DNA of 64,000 bases from Faecalibacterium prausnitzii (GCF_003324185.1 NZ_PXUP01000009.1:1-64000), one strand, 5' to 3'; positions 49,446 through 58,708 are shown, numbered from the stretch's first letter. Made by a program: numbers and translations. The notes: a model not told the origin generated them from the sequence alone.

Positions 49446-50489
49446 TCACAGCAGCAGCGGCTTATATGCTCGGAACGCCCCGGGCAGGGTGTAGGTGGTG
49501 CGCAGCTGCTCCCGGCTTGCCCAGACATAGCCTGCCGGGGCACTCTGCACCGGAACGTGCAGCTGTACCCCGGACATGAGCCACTCGATGTGGGTAAAGA
49601 TGTGCTTTGCGGCGGGCAGGGCGGCGGGAGCTGCCGTGCCGGTGTCCAGCCCCAGTGCCGCAAGCCGCGCCAGCACCTCGGCCTGCAAAAGATGCTCGCC
49701 CTCCCACAAGACCGGCTGCCACAGCCCGGCCAGCAGGCCTTTTTCCGGCCGCTGCTGCACCAGAAAGCCCGCCGGGCTTTCCACCAGTGCCAGCGTTACC
49801 GGCACAATCTTGCGGGGCTTTGGCTTTGCCTTTTGGGGCAGCTGGGCGGTGGTGCCCGCCGCCCGGGCAAGGCAGAGCGCCGCCAGCGGGCACTGTCCGC
49901 ACAGGGGTGCGCCGTTGGGTACGCAGACCAGCGCACCCAGCTCCATCAGCGCCTGATTGTAGTCCCCGGCCTTTTCCGGCGGCTGATGCTCCATGACCCG
50001 GGCGGTAAAGGCCTTTTTTACCGCCGGTTCTGTAATCACACCCGGGTCATTATACAGACGGGAAAACACCCGCAGCACATTGCCGTCCACGGCGGGCACG
50101 GGAAGTCCGAAGCTGATGGATGCGATGGCTCCGGCGGTGTACTCCCCGATGCCGGGCAAAGCAAGCAGGGCGGCGTAGTCGGCGGGCAGCTGCCCGCCGT
50201 ACTGCGCACAGACGAGCTTTGCGGCCTTTTGCAGGTTGCGCACCCGGCTGTAATAGCCCAGCCCCTCCCACAGCTTATGCAGCTTTTCTTCCTCGCAGGC
50301 GGCAAGCGCCGGGATATCCGGCAGCGCTTCCAGAAAGCGGTAGTAATACGGCAGCACCGCCGACACTCGGGTCTGCTGCAGCATCACCTCACTGAGCCAC
50401 ACATGGTAGGGGGTGGGGTCCTCCCGGAAGGGCAGGCTGCGGCGGTTCTTGTAAAACCACTCCAGCAGGGCAGGCGAAATGTTTTCCAC
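49446..50489 (-). CDS. mutY: A/G-specific adenine glycosylase
   Basis: 347 residues. HhH-GPD: WLSEVMLQQTRV holds the catalytic Glu, LPGIGEYTAGAIAS is the helix-hairpin-helix, VDGNVLRV holds the Asp, and CVPNGAPLCGQCPLAALC binds the 4Fe-4S cluster. The C-terminal NUDIX-like MutY domain (residues 235-347) recognises 8-oxoG. Full length. Follows asnS after a terminator. Confidence 0.94.
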   Translation of the reverse strand: MENISPALLEWFYKNRRSLPFREDPTPYHVWLSEVMLQQTRVSAVLPYYYRFLEALPDIPALAACEEEKLHKLWEGLGYYSRVRNLQKAAKLVCAQYGGQLPADYAALLALPGIGEYTAGAIASISFGLPVPAVDGNVLRVFSRLYNDPGVITEPAVKKAFTARVMEHQPPEKAGDYNQALMELGALVCVPNGAPLCGQCPLAALCLARAAGTTAQLPQKAKPKPRKIVPVTLALVESPAGFLVQQRPEKGLLAGLWQPVLWEGEHLLQAEVLARLAALGLDTGTAAPAALPAAKHIFTHIEWLMSGVQLHVPVQSAPAGYVWASREQLRTTYTLPGAFRAYKPLLL

Positions 50490-50523
50490 TTGTTTTGTGC
50501 TCCTTGTTGAAAAATAAAGAACT

Positions 50524-50555
50524 AAGAAAGCCGCCGCAAAGGCGGCGGCTTTCTT
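50524..50555 (-). terminator. Terminator after asnS
   Basis: AAGAAAGCCGCCGC pairs with GCGGCGGCTTTCTT on the minus strand. Confidence 0.8.
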
Positions 50556-50575
50556 GATTACAGTATGCGTGCTTC

Positions 50576-51964
50576 TCAGAAGCCGTATGCGGTGCGGGGG
50601 AAGGGCAGCACGTCACGGATGTTCTGGATGCCGGTGAGGTACATGATCATGCGCTCAAAGCCCAAGCCGTAGCCTGCGTGCTCCACGCCGCCGAACTTGC
50701 GCAGATTCAGGTACCACTCGTAGTTGGTCTTGTCCATGCCCAGCTCGTCCATGCGAGCCACCAGCTTGCCGTAGTCCTCTTCACGCTGGCTGCCGCCGAT
50801 CAGCTCGCCGATGCCGGGCACCAGCATATCTGCTGCTGCCACAGTCTTACCGTCGGCATTCTGCTTCATGTAGAAGCTCTTGATCTCCTTGGGGTAGTCG
50901 GTGACAAAGACCGGCTTCTTGAACACCACCTCGGTCAGGTAGCGCTCGTGCTCGGTCTGGATATCCACGCCCCACTCCACGGGGTACTGGAACTTCTTGT
51001 TGTTCTTTTCCAAGATCTCAATGGCTTCGGTGTAGCTGATGCGGCCGAACTCGCTGTTTGCCACCAGCTCCAGACGCTCGACAAGACCCTTGTCGATGAA
51101 CTGGTTGAAGAAGGCCATCTCGTCCGGGCAGTTGTCCAGCACATAGCGGATGACGTACTTGATCATAGCTTCGGCGTTGTCCATATAGCCGTTCAGGTCG
51201 CAGAAGGCCATCTCCGGCTCGATCATCCAGAACTCCGCAGCGTGGCGGGTGGTAAAGCTCTTCTCGGCGCGGAAGGTGGGGCCAAAGGTGTAAACCTTGC
51301 CAAAGGCCATCGCCATGGCCTCGGCTTCCAGCTGACCGGAAACGGTCAGGTTGACCGGCTTTTCAAAGAAGTCCTTGCTGTAATCCACAGCGCCATCCTC
51401 GGTCTTGGGCACATTGTCCAGATCCAGTGTAGTCACGCGGAACATCTCGCCTGCACCCTCGCAGTCGGAGGCGGTGATCAGCGGAGAGTGGGCGTAGACA
51501 AAGCCGTTCTCCTGGAAAAACTTGTGGATGGCATAGGCAGCCACGCTGCGCACGCGGAAAGCGGCGTTGAAGGTGTTGGTGCGGGGACGCAGGGTGGGCA
51601 TGGTGCGCAGATACTCCATGCTCATCTTCTTTTTCTGCAGGGGGTACTCGTCGGCGGGGCAGTCGCCCAAGATCTCCACGCTCTCGGCGTTCAGCTCAAA
51701 GGGCTGCTTTGCCTGCGGGGTGAGCACCAGCTTGCCCTTGATGCGCAGGCTGCTGTACAGACCGGTGTGGATGACTTCATCGTAGTTTGCCAGCTTACCG
51801 GCTTCCAGCACGACCTGCAGGGTCTTGAAGCAGCCGCCGTCCGACAGGGCGATGAAGCCGATGTTCTTGGAGTCGCGGATGTTCTTTGCCCAGCCGCAGA
51901 CGGTGATCTCGGTGCCGTCTGCCGGGGTGTTCTTGAACAGCGAAAGGATCTCGGTACGTTCCAT
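50576..51964 (-). CDS. asnS: Asparaginyl-tRNA synthetase
   Basis: 462 residues. N-terminal OB-fold anticodon domain ([23 protein letters not shown]), then the class II core with motif 2 [30 protein letters not shown] and motif 3 [25 protein letters not shown], which ends the protein as in AsnRS. Charges tRNA-Asn. Controlled by the T-box leader upstream. Confidence 0.95.
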   Translation of the reverse strand: MERTEILSLFKNTPADGTEITVCGWAKNIRDSKNIGFIALSDGGCFKTLQVVLEAGKLANYDEVIHTGLYSSLRIKGKLVLTPQAKQPFELNAESVEILGDCPADEYPLQKKKMSMEYLRTMPTLRPRTNTFNAAFRVRSVAAYAIHKFFQENGFVYAHSPLITASDCEGAGEMFRVTTLDLDNVPKTEDGAVDYSKDFFEKPVNLTVSGQLEAEAMAMAFGKVYTFGPTFRAEKSFTTRHAAEFWMIEPEMAFCDLNGYMDNAEAMIKYVIRYVLDNCPDEMAFFNQFIDKGLVERLELVANSEFGRISYTEAIEILEKNNKKFQYPVEWGVDIQTEHERYLTEVVFKKPVFVTDYPKEIKSFYMKQNADGKTVAAADMLVPGIGELIGGSQREEDYGKLVARMDELGMDKTNYEWYLNLRKFGGVEHAGYGLGFERMIMYLTGIQNIRDVLPFPRTAYGF

Positions 51965-51980
51965 AGTAGTTCTCCTTTAT

Positions 51981-52270
51981 AAACAAAAAAGACAGCTTTT
52001 GCCCTGAAAGTTCAGGGCGAACAAGCTGTCTTGTAATGTCCGCGGTGCCACCTGAATTACCGGAAGTGTCCGGTCGCTCACGCGCTCTTTGTTTAAGCGC
52101 TGTCCCTGTAACGCTGGACCTGCGGCGCACCTACTTAACGGCAGACACACTGCCGTGTTCAGTTTGCTGCTCCCGGGTGTTCGTTCACGCGGCGCACGGG
52201 CGCGGCTCTCAGCTGTGCCGCACTCTCTGGGCCGGACGGCCCGCGCTACTTTTCCCGTTCCTTGCATTTG
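51981..52270 (-). promoter_or_regulatory. T-box leader of asnS
   Basis: In minus sense the leader contains the T-box core AGGTGGCACCGCGG (52043-52058), preceded by a long GC-rich stem I that holds an AAC codon near 52175 that could be the Asn specifier, and followed by a terminator AAGACAGCTTG...AAGCTGTCTTTTTT (51984-52034). Uncharged tRNA-Asn should favour antitermination. Confidence 0.9.
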
Positions 52271-52277
52271 CTGTTTT

Positions 52278-52306
52278 AAAATAGCACGTTGGCGGCATTT
52301 TGTCAA
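52278..52306 (-). promoter_or_regulatory. Promoter of the T-box transcript
   Basis: TTGACA, 17 bases, TATTTT on the minus strand. Confidence 0.7.
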
Positions 52307-52417
52307 CCTTACCGCGCGGCATCGGGGAAAATTCTGTGTTTTTTCTTGTCAGAACGCCTTTTCTCTGATAAAATGGGAAAAAGCGGTATTCCGCAAAAAC
52401 AGATTCTGGAGGAGATC

Positions 52418-52966
52418 ATGAAGCACACACACCGCATCATCCGTCTGCTGACCCTCGCTGTGGTCAGCTGCGCACTGGCCGCCCTGCTGAGCGGCTGCAC
52501 CAAAGAGGAATTCATTGCCGGGTACAACGAGTTTTTGTTCGGCGACTGGTTCCCCTCTCCCCCAAGCGCCGGGGAGACCACCGCTGCGGAAGGTTCCGCA
52601 TCGGGGGACTCCGGTCACGTCTACGCCGAGCCCAACCCCGAGTGCGACGCCAAGATCTCGTCGCTGATGAGCGAGCTGTACTCGCTGGAGTCCTCTGCAC
52701 GGTCGGATGTCAGCAGTGCCATCCAGAGCGCAAAGGATGAATACCACGCTCTGCCCGCCTCTCAGCGGACCTTTGCCAATAAAGTCAGCATCGCCTACAA
52801 GCATCTTTCCTCGGTGGAGAGCACCTACGACAGTGCCGTCTCCTCGGTGGTCAGCGAGATGCGCAGTGTGCTGCGGGAGTATAACCAGCCCGAGACCATA
52901 GCCGATCAGGCCTGGAGCTACTATCAGTCTGCCAAGAGCAGCATGATCTCCAGCCTTGGCGGCTGA
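52418..52966 (+). CDS. Lipoprotein of unknown function
   Basis: 182 residues. Signal with lipobox LLSGC at about residue 27; a linker (EPNPECDAKISSL) and a mostly helical domain with AKDEYHALPASQRTFANKVS and SSVVSEMRSVLREYNQ. I do not recognise a family. GGAGG immediately precedes ATG 52418. The gene faces a candidate MITE and convergent spoIIP. Confidence 0.7.
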   Translation: MKHTHRIIRLLTLAVVSCALAALLSGCTKEEFIAGYNEFLFGDWFPSPPSAGETTAAEGSASGDSGHVYAEPNPECDAKISSLMSELYSLESSARSDVSSAIQSAKDEYHALPASQRTFANKVSIAYKHLSSVESTYDSAVSSVVSEMRSVLREYNQPETIADQAWSYYQSAKSSMISSLGG

Positions 52967-52971
52967 TTCAG

Positions 52972-53143
52972 GGCAATACCGCATAATTCTAAGTGCCGAT
53001 ACGGCGAGTGAGGTGCGGCAGATGCTAAGCCAAAAGCACAGATAATACTTTGTGTATTATCGAGCATTTTGGCAACGCAGATGCCGTGCCGCAGCCGCCG
53101 GAGTGGTGCTTAAGCCGTAAGGCGGGAATTGTGCGGTGTTGCC
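52972..53143. mobile_element. MITE-like inverted-repeat element
   Basis: 172 bp with imperfect terminal inverted repeats GGCAATACCGCATAATTC and GGCAACACCGCACAATTC, long complementary arms, and a central CAGATAATACTTTGTGTATTATC palindrome-like core. No coding sequence. It ends exactly at the spoIIP stop codon; a TTA- or TA-type duplication is not evident. Confidence 0.55.
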
Positions 53144-54268
53144 TCAGCCTAATAATGTTTCCGCGAGGCCCTGTGCTGCCAGATATCCGGCGTACAGGGC
53201 CTCATTTAAGTTGTTGCCGTGCCCGCCGATCTCGATCAGCAGACTGCCGGTGGTCAGGTCCTGATTATAGAACCGGTAGCTGAACAGCACCGGGCGGGTA
53301 AGGCCGGGGTATTTTGCTTCCATGCTGCGCTCCCACGCAGCGGCAAAGCGCAGGTTCTGCCGCCATGCGGGCAGCTGCACGCTGGTGCCGTTGTCGCACC
53401 CGCAGATGATCATCACCTGCGCCGCCTGCCGTCCGTCTATGGTGCATACCGGGGCGCAGCGGGTGCCGTTTTCCCGCTCGATGGCGTCGCGGTGGACGTC
53501 CAGCACCACCTTGATGCTGGGGTACTGCGCCAGATACTGCTGCACCACCGCCCGGCTGTTGGCGTAGCTGCCGGTGTAGCTGGGGTAGTCGTTCAGGGTC
53601 TCGTCGTGCAGGGTGCAGATCCCCGCCGCGTTGAGGGTATCGGCCATCACCCGCCCCACCGCGCACATATTGATGCTGCGGTCGGTGCTGCGCGCCCCGT
53701 CCCCGGGGGTGAACCACAGCCCGGCAGAAAGGCGGTAGTCCTCGGTGGCGTGGGTGTGCATGATGAGCACCTGCGGCGCGGCGCTGTCTTTTTCGATGGC
53801 AAAGGGCAGGGGCTGCGCCGCCTCGGCGGCAATGTCTGCCGCCGTCTGCCGGGTGTTATTCTTGATGCTGCCCGCACCGCAGGGAATGTACTTTTCGCCG
53901 CTGCCGTGCCCAAACTGCTGCTCCGTCACCGTACCTGCATCGGCGGGGCGGGCTTCGTCCGGCTGCAGCGCCACAAAATACCGCTCCACTCCGGTCTGCA
54001 CCGGGACGGCAGCTTCCTGCGCCGGAGAGGGCGCGGACACGTCCTCCGGCACGCTTTCCGCAGATGCCGCAGCGCGGCTCTCCACGGCCTGCTGTCCCAG
54101 ATGCAGCAAAGTCTGCGCGGCAGGCACCGGCGCTGCCAGAAAGGCCGCCAGCACCAGCGCGGCGCTGCGGGCAAAGATGCACAGCGCTGCAAACAGCACC
54201 GCAGCCTGCAAAAAGGGCACTGCTCTGCTCTGCCCCGCAGGCAGACGCCAAGGCTCTCTGCTGCGCAT
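53144..54268 (-). CDS. spoIIP: Stage II sporulation protein P
   Basis: 374 residues. N-terminal membrane anchor (LLLAALVFAALCIFARSAA type), linker, and the SpoIIP amidase/endopeptidase domain: LIMHTHATEDY, VLDVHRDAIE and LLIEIGGHGNNLNEAL supply the zinc ligands. Degrades septal peptidoglycan during forespore engulfment. 17 bases downstream of gpr. Ribosome site AAAGGAGG. Confidence 0.9.
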   Translation of the reverse strand: MRSREPWRLPAGQSRAVPFLQAAVLFAALCIFARSAALVLAAFLAAPVPAAQTLLHLGQQAVESRAAASAESVPEDVSAPSPAQEAAVPVQTGVERYFVALQPDEARPADAGTVTEQQFGHGSGEKYIPCGAGSIKNNTRQTAADIAAEAAQPLPFAIEKDSAAPQVLIMHTHATEDYRLSAGLWFTPGDGARSTDRSINMCAVGRVMADTLNAAGICTLHDETLNDYPSYTGSYANSRAVVQQYLAQYPSIKVVLDVHRDAIERENGTRCAPVCTIDGRQAAQVMIICGCDNGTSVQLPAWRQNLRFAAAWERSMEAKYPGLTRPVLFSYRFYNQDLTTGSLLIEIGGHGNNLNEALYAGYLAAQGLAETLLG

Positions 54269-54285
54269 GGCAAGACCTCCTTTCT

Positions 54286-55071
54286 TCACCCCGTCAGCCA
54301 GCAGAGCTGCTGCACGGTAAGGCGGGGCTGCAAGGCGCGGTTGACGCTGCCCGCCAGCAGAGCCGCGCCGTGGGCGATGACGCTGTCCAGTGCGCGGGGC
54401 GTGACCACAAGATCTGCGCCCTCCTGCGCCTGCATCAGGGTAGGGATGCCCGCCGCCACCACCGGCACGCCAAGGGTGTCCCGGGTCAGGTGGCGGGTGT
54501 GGTCGGCCTGCGCCGGGTAGAGCCCCGTGTCCGAAAACTGCACCGTGCGCCCCAGCCGCTGCCCCTCGGCGGAGCAGAGACTGTCCACGCAGACCACCGC
54601 CGCCGGGTGCAGCTGCCCCACCAGCGCCGCCGCCAGCTGCTGAAGCGAAAGCCCGGTGGCCGCCGCCACCCCGGGCGCAACGGCTGCTACCGGGCGCAAG
54701 CCCCGCACCGGCGGGGCAGCGCCCGCGCCCATGGTGACAAGGATGCGCTGCACCGTGCGCGGGCCAAGGGCATCGGCGGTGATGCGGCGGTTGCCCACAC
54801 CCAGCACCAGCACCGGCCCTTCCGGCGGCAAAAGGGCGCGCAGCTCCCGGGCGCACACCTCGATGACGGCGGCGTCCCGCTCGTCCAGCACGCTGACGCT
54901 GGGCATTTCCAGCGTCACATACCTGCCCCGGGGACGGCTGAGCCCCTCGCGGGCGATCTCCACCCGGGTCACTGTCACCCCGCCGTGGCGGGCGGTGGCC
55001 AGCCGCACCCCTGCGGGCAGCGGCTGCGCCGCGCCGCTGAACAGCTCGTCAGCCATATCCGTAGTACGCAT
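54286..55071 (-). CDS. gpr: Germination protease GPR
   Basis: 261 residues. VLGVGNRRITADALGP, AVAPGVAAATGLSL and a FSDTGLYPAQADHTRHLTRDTLGVPVVAAGIPT block are GPR family motifs. Cleaves small acid-soluble spore proteins at germination. Shorter than Bacillus GPR (about 370) but near Clostridia lengths. Start at ATG 55071; 28 residues of the longer frame lie in non-coding sequence. First gene of a gpr-spoIIP unit. Confidence 0.88.
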   Translation of the reverse strand: MRTTDMADELFSGAAQPLPAGVRLATARHGGVTVTRVEIAREGLSRPRGRYVTLEMPSVSVLDERDAAVIEVCARELRALLPPEGPVLVLGVGNRRITADALGPRTVQRILVTMGAGAAPPVRGLRPVAAVAPGVAAATGLSLQQLAAALVGQLHPAAVVCVDSLCSAEGQRLGRTVQFSDTGLYPAQADHTRHLTRDTLGVPVVAAGIPTLMQAQEGADLVVTPRALDSVIAHGAALLAGSVNRALQPRLTVQQLCWLTG

Positions 55072-55170
55072 TTTCCACACTCTCCGTTCCTTTTTTGGGG
55101 CAAAAGCCCGCCTTATTGCCGGAAAGTATGGGAAAAACAAAACTTTTCCAAACAAAAATCAAAAAAACGC

Positions 55171-55199
55171 TTGCGCTGGTACGCGAAATATGGTATCAT
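55171..55199 (+). promoter_or_regulatory. Promoter of rpsT
   Basis: TTGCGC, 17 bases, TATCAT. Confidence 0.6.
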
Positions 55200-55237
55200 A
55201 GGGTGCGCTGTTATAGGTAGCCAAGGAGGTGGAACGA

Positions 55238-55498
55238 ATGCCTAACATCAAATCTCAGAAGGACCGCGTCGTGCAGGCTGCTGCAGAGCAGGCTCACAAC
55301 AAGGCCATTAAGACCAACCTGAAAACAGTCGTCAAGAAGGCAGACGCTGCCATCGATGCGAATGCCGCTGACAAGGACGCAACCGTCCTGGCTGCTGTTT
55401 CCGCGATCGACAAGGCTCGCGCTAAGGGTGTCATCAAGAAGAACACCGCCAGCCGCAAGATCAGCCGTATGGCAAAGCGTGCTAACAAGAACGCTTGA
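55238..55498 (+). CDS. rpsT: 30S ribosomal protein S20
   Basis: 86 residues. MPNIKSQKDRVVQAAAEQ and KKNTASRKISRMAKRANK, full family length. Binds 16S rRNA. AAGGAGGT lies ahead of ATG 55238. The gene next to gpr is a common Clostridia arrangement, though here it is divergent from gpr. Confidence 0.95.
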   Translation: MPNIKSQKDRVVQAAAEQAHNKAIKTNLKTVVKKADAAIDANAADKDATVLAAVSAIDKARAKGVIKKNTASRKISRMAKRANKNA

Positions 55499-55520
55499 TC
55501 GCGCAGTTTGATTGACGAAC

Positions 55521-55557
55521 AAAACCTCTGTACCGGGTAACCGGCACAGGGGTTTTT
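55521..55557 (+). terminator. Terminator after rpsT
   Basis: AAAACCTCTGT.CCGG pairs with CCGG.ACAGGGGTTTTT. Confidence 0.85.
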
Positions 55558-55570
55558 GTTTTTTTCGCTG

Positions 55571-55822
55571 TTATGTCCCGCACAGTGCGGCAAGGCTCTG
55601 CCGCTGTACCGGTTCCAGCAGCTGCTCCGGCGGCAACGGCTGCGGCGGCACCACCACCCACCACACCGCCCACGCTGCGGGAACCACCGCCGCCAGCGAA
55701 AGTCCCGGGTACAAAAGCGCCGGCTCGTGCAGCCACGGACTGCCCGGCGGCAGCACCAGCGCCGTGCACAGGCACAGCGCCGCCCACAGCTCCCACAATA
55801 CGGTCTGTCCGCTGTGTTTCAT
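55571..55822 (-). CDS. Small Trp-rich membrane protein, unknown
   Basis: 83 residues with two likely membrane segments (LWELWAALCLCTALVL and SLAAVVPAAWAVWWVVV). GGAGG lies 8 bases before ATG 55822. 75 bases after spoVAE on the same strand, so may be a fourth gene of the spoVA operon. No family recognised. Not certain to be a real gene. Confidence 0.5.
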   Translation of the reverse strand: MKHSGQTVLWELWAALCLCTALVLPPGSPWLHEPALLYPGLSLAAVVPAAWAVWWVVVPPQPLPPEQLLEPVQRQSLAALCGT

Positions 55823-55897
55823 GCGCCTCACCTCCGTTTTGCCCCCAGTTTACCAGCCGCCGGGCGCAAAATGTGGCGAAGCAGCGCGGACAAAACA

Positions 55898-56254
55898 TCA
55901 GTTCTGGTCGTGGCTTTTGCCCACAAGGCTGCATACCACGCCGCAGACAAGGCTTGCGGTGATGCCCGCAGAAGCCGCGGTCAGCCCGCCGGTCAGGATG
56001 CCGATGGCACCCTTTTCCGCCACGGCGGTGCGCACCCCCTTTGCCAGCAGATGCCCAAAGCCCAGCAGGGGCACGCTCGCCCCCGCACCGGCAAACTCTG
56101 CCAGCGGCGCATACAGCCCCACCGCCGAGAGCACCACCCCCGCCACCACATAGCCGGTGAGGATGCGTGCCGGGGTCAGCTTTGTCAGGTCGATGAACAG
56201 CTGCCCCACCGCGCAGAGGACACCGCCTATTAAAAATGCCCACAGATAGTTCAT
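55898..56254 (-). CDS. spoVAE: Stage V sporulation protein AE
   Basis: 118 residues with four membrane segments (YLWAFLIGGVLCAVGQL, ILTGYVVAGVVLSAVGLY, PLLGFGHLLAKG, ASAGITASLVCGVVCSLV). Matches the SpoVAEb type of SpoVA channel protein for dipicolinic acid. One base after the stop of spoVAD. Confidence 0.88.
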   Translation of the reverse strand: MNYLWAFLIGGVLCAVGQLFIDLTKLTPARILTGYVVAGVVLSAVGLYAPLAEFAGAGASVPLLGFGHLLAKGVRTAVAEKGAIGILTGGLTAASAGITASLVCGVVCSLVGKSHDQN

Positions 56255-56255
56255 T

Positions 56256-57272
56256 TCAGTTCTCCTTTTCCGGCGCGGTCAGCTCTACCAAGTGCGCCAC
56301 CGCCGGGATGCTCTCCTTCTGCAAAAAGGTAGTCTGACTCATCAGTGCCCCGGTGGCGATGAACAGCACCCGGCGGCTGCCACGGCGCAGCAGCTTTGGC
56401 AGGATATGCCCACAGAGCACGGCGGCGCAGCAGCCCGCGCCCGAGCCGCCGCTTTTCACCCGCTGCTCCCCGGCATCGTAGAGCAGACAGCCGCAGTCCG
56501 CGTGGTTTTTCAGCAGCAGACCCTCTGCTGCCAACAGCTCCCGCAGCATCTGACTGCCCACCAGCCCAAGGTCGCCGGTGTAGATGCAGTCAAAATCCCG
56601 CAGTTCTGCATGGGTATCGGCAAGATAGTGCAGCAGGGTGGCAGCTGCTGCCGGTGCCATGGCTGCGCCCATATTGTTGATATCCTTGATGTTATAATCC
56701 TGCACCCGCCCAAGGGTGGCGGCGGCAACGCCCACCCCCTGCCCTGCCGGACGCAGCAGGCAGCACCCGGCGGCGGTGGCCGTCCACTGCGCGGTAGGAG
56801 TGCGCACCGCGCCGTAGCTCAGCGGGGTGCGGAACTGACGTTCTGCCGCGCAGAAATGGCTGGAGGTCATAGCCAGCAGGTTCTGCGCCGCCCCGCTGCT
56901 GCACAGCGCCGCGCCCAGCGCCAGCGCCTCGGCCATGGTGCTGCACGCCCCGAACAGCCCCGCAAAGGGCACGCCCAGCTCCCGCAGCGCGTAGCCGGAG
57001 GCGGTGCACTGCGCCTGCAAGTCCCCTGCCAGCGCAAGGTCCACCCGCTCGGCGGGCAGAGCCGCCTTTTGCAGGCAGAGCCGTGCCGCCCGCAGCTGCA
57101 ATTGCTTTTCGGCGGCCTCCCAGCTGCGCTGTCCCAGCCGGTTGTCGGTGGTCAGCTCGTCAAAGCCCGCCGCCAGCGGGCCCTCGCTCTCTTTTTTGCC
57201 GCCCACCGCCGCCTGTGCGGCGATGACCGGCGGGGTATGGAACAACAGGGTATCACCCCGGCGCTCTGTCAT
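56256..57272 (-). CDS. spoVAD: Stage V sporulation protein AD
   Basis: 338 residues. Thiolase-like fold: PVIAAQAAVGGKKESEGPL start, GLFGACSTMAEALALGAAL (Cys position retained), DYNIKDINNMGAAMAPAAA and IYTGDLGLVGSQML. SpoVAD binds dipicolinic acid in spores. 89 bases after spoVAC. Confidence 0.88.
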   Translation of the reverse strand: MTERRGDTLLFHTPPVIAAQAAVGGKKESEGPLAAGFDELTTDNRLGQRSWEAAEKQLQLRAARLCLQKAALPAERVDLALAGDLQAQCTASGYALRELGVPFAGLFGACSTMAEALALGAALCSSGAAQNLLAMTSSHFCAAERQFRTPLSYGAVRTPTAQWTATAAGCCLLRPAGQGVGVAAATLGRVQDYNIKDINNMGAAMAPAAAATLLHYLADTHAELRDFDCIYTGDLGLVGSQMLRELLAAEGLLLKNHADCGCLLYDAGEQRVKSGGSGAGCCAAVLCGHILPKLLRRGSRRVLFIATGALMSQTTFLQKESIPAVAHLVELTAPEKEN

Positions 57273-57361
57273 AAAATTTTCTCCTTTTTTCTACAAAAAA
57301 TGCCCCGGCACGTGCTATACTGGTGCTGCGGCGCTGCAATATCCGGCGGGGCTGTTCCGTA

Positions 57362-57811
57362 TTATAAAGCAGAGGCCCCCAGCAGCCAGAGCACCGCGCC
57401 GTACACCACCGCCGCCAGCGTGCCGTACACGATGACCGGCCCGGCGATGAGGAACATCTTGGCTCCCGTGCCCGTCACCCGTCCCTCGGCCTTGAACTCG
57501 ATGGCCGCACTGACCACCGCGTTGGCAAAGCCGGTGATGGGTACCAGCGACCCCGCCCCGGCCTTTGCCGCCAGCTTCTGGTACCAGCCCAGCGTGGTCA
57601 GCACCGCCGAGAGCAATATCAAGGTGCAGCTGGTCAGGGTACCCGCCGCTTCGGCGTCCGCGCCCTGCCGCAGAAACAGCTGGCGCAGCCCTTCACCCAG
57701 CAGGCAGATGCCGCCGCCTACACAGAACGCCCACAGGCAGTCTGCCAGAAGCGGCGAATGCGGCCCCGCCTTCTGCACCCGGCGTGCGTATTCCTGCGCT
57801 GTCATCTTCAT
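57362..57811 (-). CDS. spoVAC: Stage V sporulation protein AC
   Basis: 149 residues, four membrane segments. TAQEYARRVQKAGPHSPLLADCLWAFCVGGGICLLGEGL and LTTLGWYQKLAAKAGAGSLVPITGFANAVVSAAIEFKAEG are SpoVAC family features. Mechanosensitive channel component for dipicolinic acid transport. First gene of spoVAC-AD-AE. Start at 57811; a possible sigma-G-like promoter is at 57835-57864. Confidence 0.88.
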   Translation of the reverse strand: MKMTAQEYARRVQKAGPHSPLLADCLWAFCVGGGICLLGEGLRQLFLRQGADAEAAGTLTSCTLILLSAVLTTLGWYQKLAAKAGAGSLVPITGFANAVVSAAIEFKAEGRVTGTGAKMFLIAGPVIVYGTLAAVVYGAVLWLLGASAL

Positions 57812-57834
57812 CTTCCCGCGCCCCCTTTTGCGGA

Positions 57835-57864
57835 TAGTCTGCCCGGGGCGGCGGGTGCTTATCC
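57835..57864 (-). promoter_or_regulatory. Possible sigma-F/G-type promoter of the spoVA genes
   Basis: GGATAA, 17 bases, CAGACTA on the minus strand; close to GYATA - CATNNTA, one mismatch. No vegetative promoter is visible there. Confidence 0.35.
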
Positions 57865-57889
57865 TTTTTTGTGAAAGAAGGTAGGTTCT

Positions 57890-58708
57890 ATGCGTTCTTC
57901 CCATCACCGTAACCATCACGCCCGGCGTCTGCTCTGCCTGACGGCGCTGGCCTGCTTTGTGGCAGGCGGCACCGCCTACGCCTGCACCCGCAAGGCTGCG
58001 GTGCCGCAGCTGCCCGAGCTGCCTGCCGAGAGCCTTGCGCTGCCCGCCGAGAACGGCGCGCAGCAGAGCCTCCTTACCGCCGCACAGGCGCAGGCGCTGC
58101 TGGACGACCCCCGTATGATCCTTGTGAGCCGCACCCACCCGATAACGGAGGACTACCCTGTCGAGACCAAGGAATGCGGCTCGGCTACCGCCATCAACAA
58201 GACCTTGCAGACCGAAGCCGCCGAGGCCTTTCTCTCCATGCAGGCCGCTGCCGCCAGGGACGGCGTGGACGTGCGGATGCAGAGCGGCTACCGCAGCGTC
58301 AGCTACCAGAAAAAGCTGTACGACAACAAGACCCAGTACTACCGCAACAAGGGTCTGAGCGAAGCCGCCGCCCGGGAAAAGGCGGCTGCCATCGTCAACC
58401 CGCCGGGCTGCTCGGAGCACAACTGCGGCCTTGCCGCCGACCTGAACAGCCCGGAGCACACCGCCCTTGACACCGGCTTTGCCGACACCGCCGCTTTCCG
58501 CTGGCTGTGCGAGAACGCAGAGCAGTACGGCTTTATCCTGCGCTACCCCAAGGAAGCCGAAAGCGTGACCGGCATCACCTACGAGCCGTGGCACTGGCGC
58601 TATGTGGGCGCGGAAAACGCCGCCCTGCTCAACCGGAGCGGCCTGTGTCTGGAGGACGCAGTAGCCGTTTTGCAGCGCATTGCCGCCGGGGAGACCGTGA
58701 CCGGTTAA
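57890..58708 (+). CDS. M15B D-alanyl-D-alanine carboxypeptidase (VanY-like)
   Basis: 272 residues. N-terminal signal/anchor (LLCLTALACFVAGGTAYAC), then the M15 domain: MQSGYRSVSYQ, zinc ligands in SEHNCGLAADL (H-x6-D) and EPWHWRYVG. Trims the pentapeptide stem of peptidoglycan outside the membrane. It faces the spoVA genes. AGAAGGTAGG precedes the ATG. Confidence 0.88.
   Translation: MRSSHHRNHHARRLLCLTALACFVAGGTAYACTRKAAVPQLPELPAESLALPAENGAQQSLLTAAQAQALLDDPRMILVSRTHPITEDYPVETKECGSATAINKTLQTEAAEAFLSMQAAAARDGVDVRMQSGYRSVSYQKKLYDNKTQYYRNKGLSEAAAREKAAAIVNPPGCSEHNCGLAADLNSPEHTALDTGFADTAAFRWLCENAEQYGFILRYPKEAESVTGITYEPWHWRYVGAENAALLNRSGLCLEDAVAVLQRIAAGETVTG

Noticed and set aside
52972-53143. Small transposase gene in the MITE-like element
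   Set aside because: No open frame of useful length; only inverted arms.
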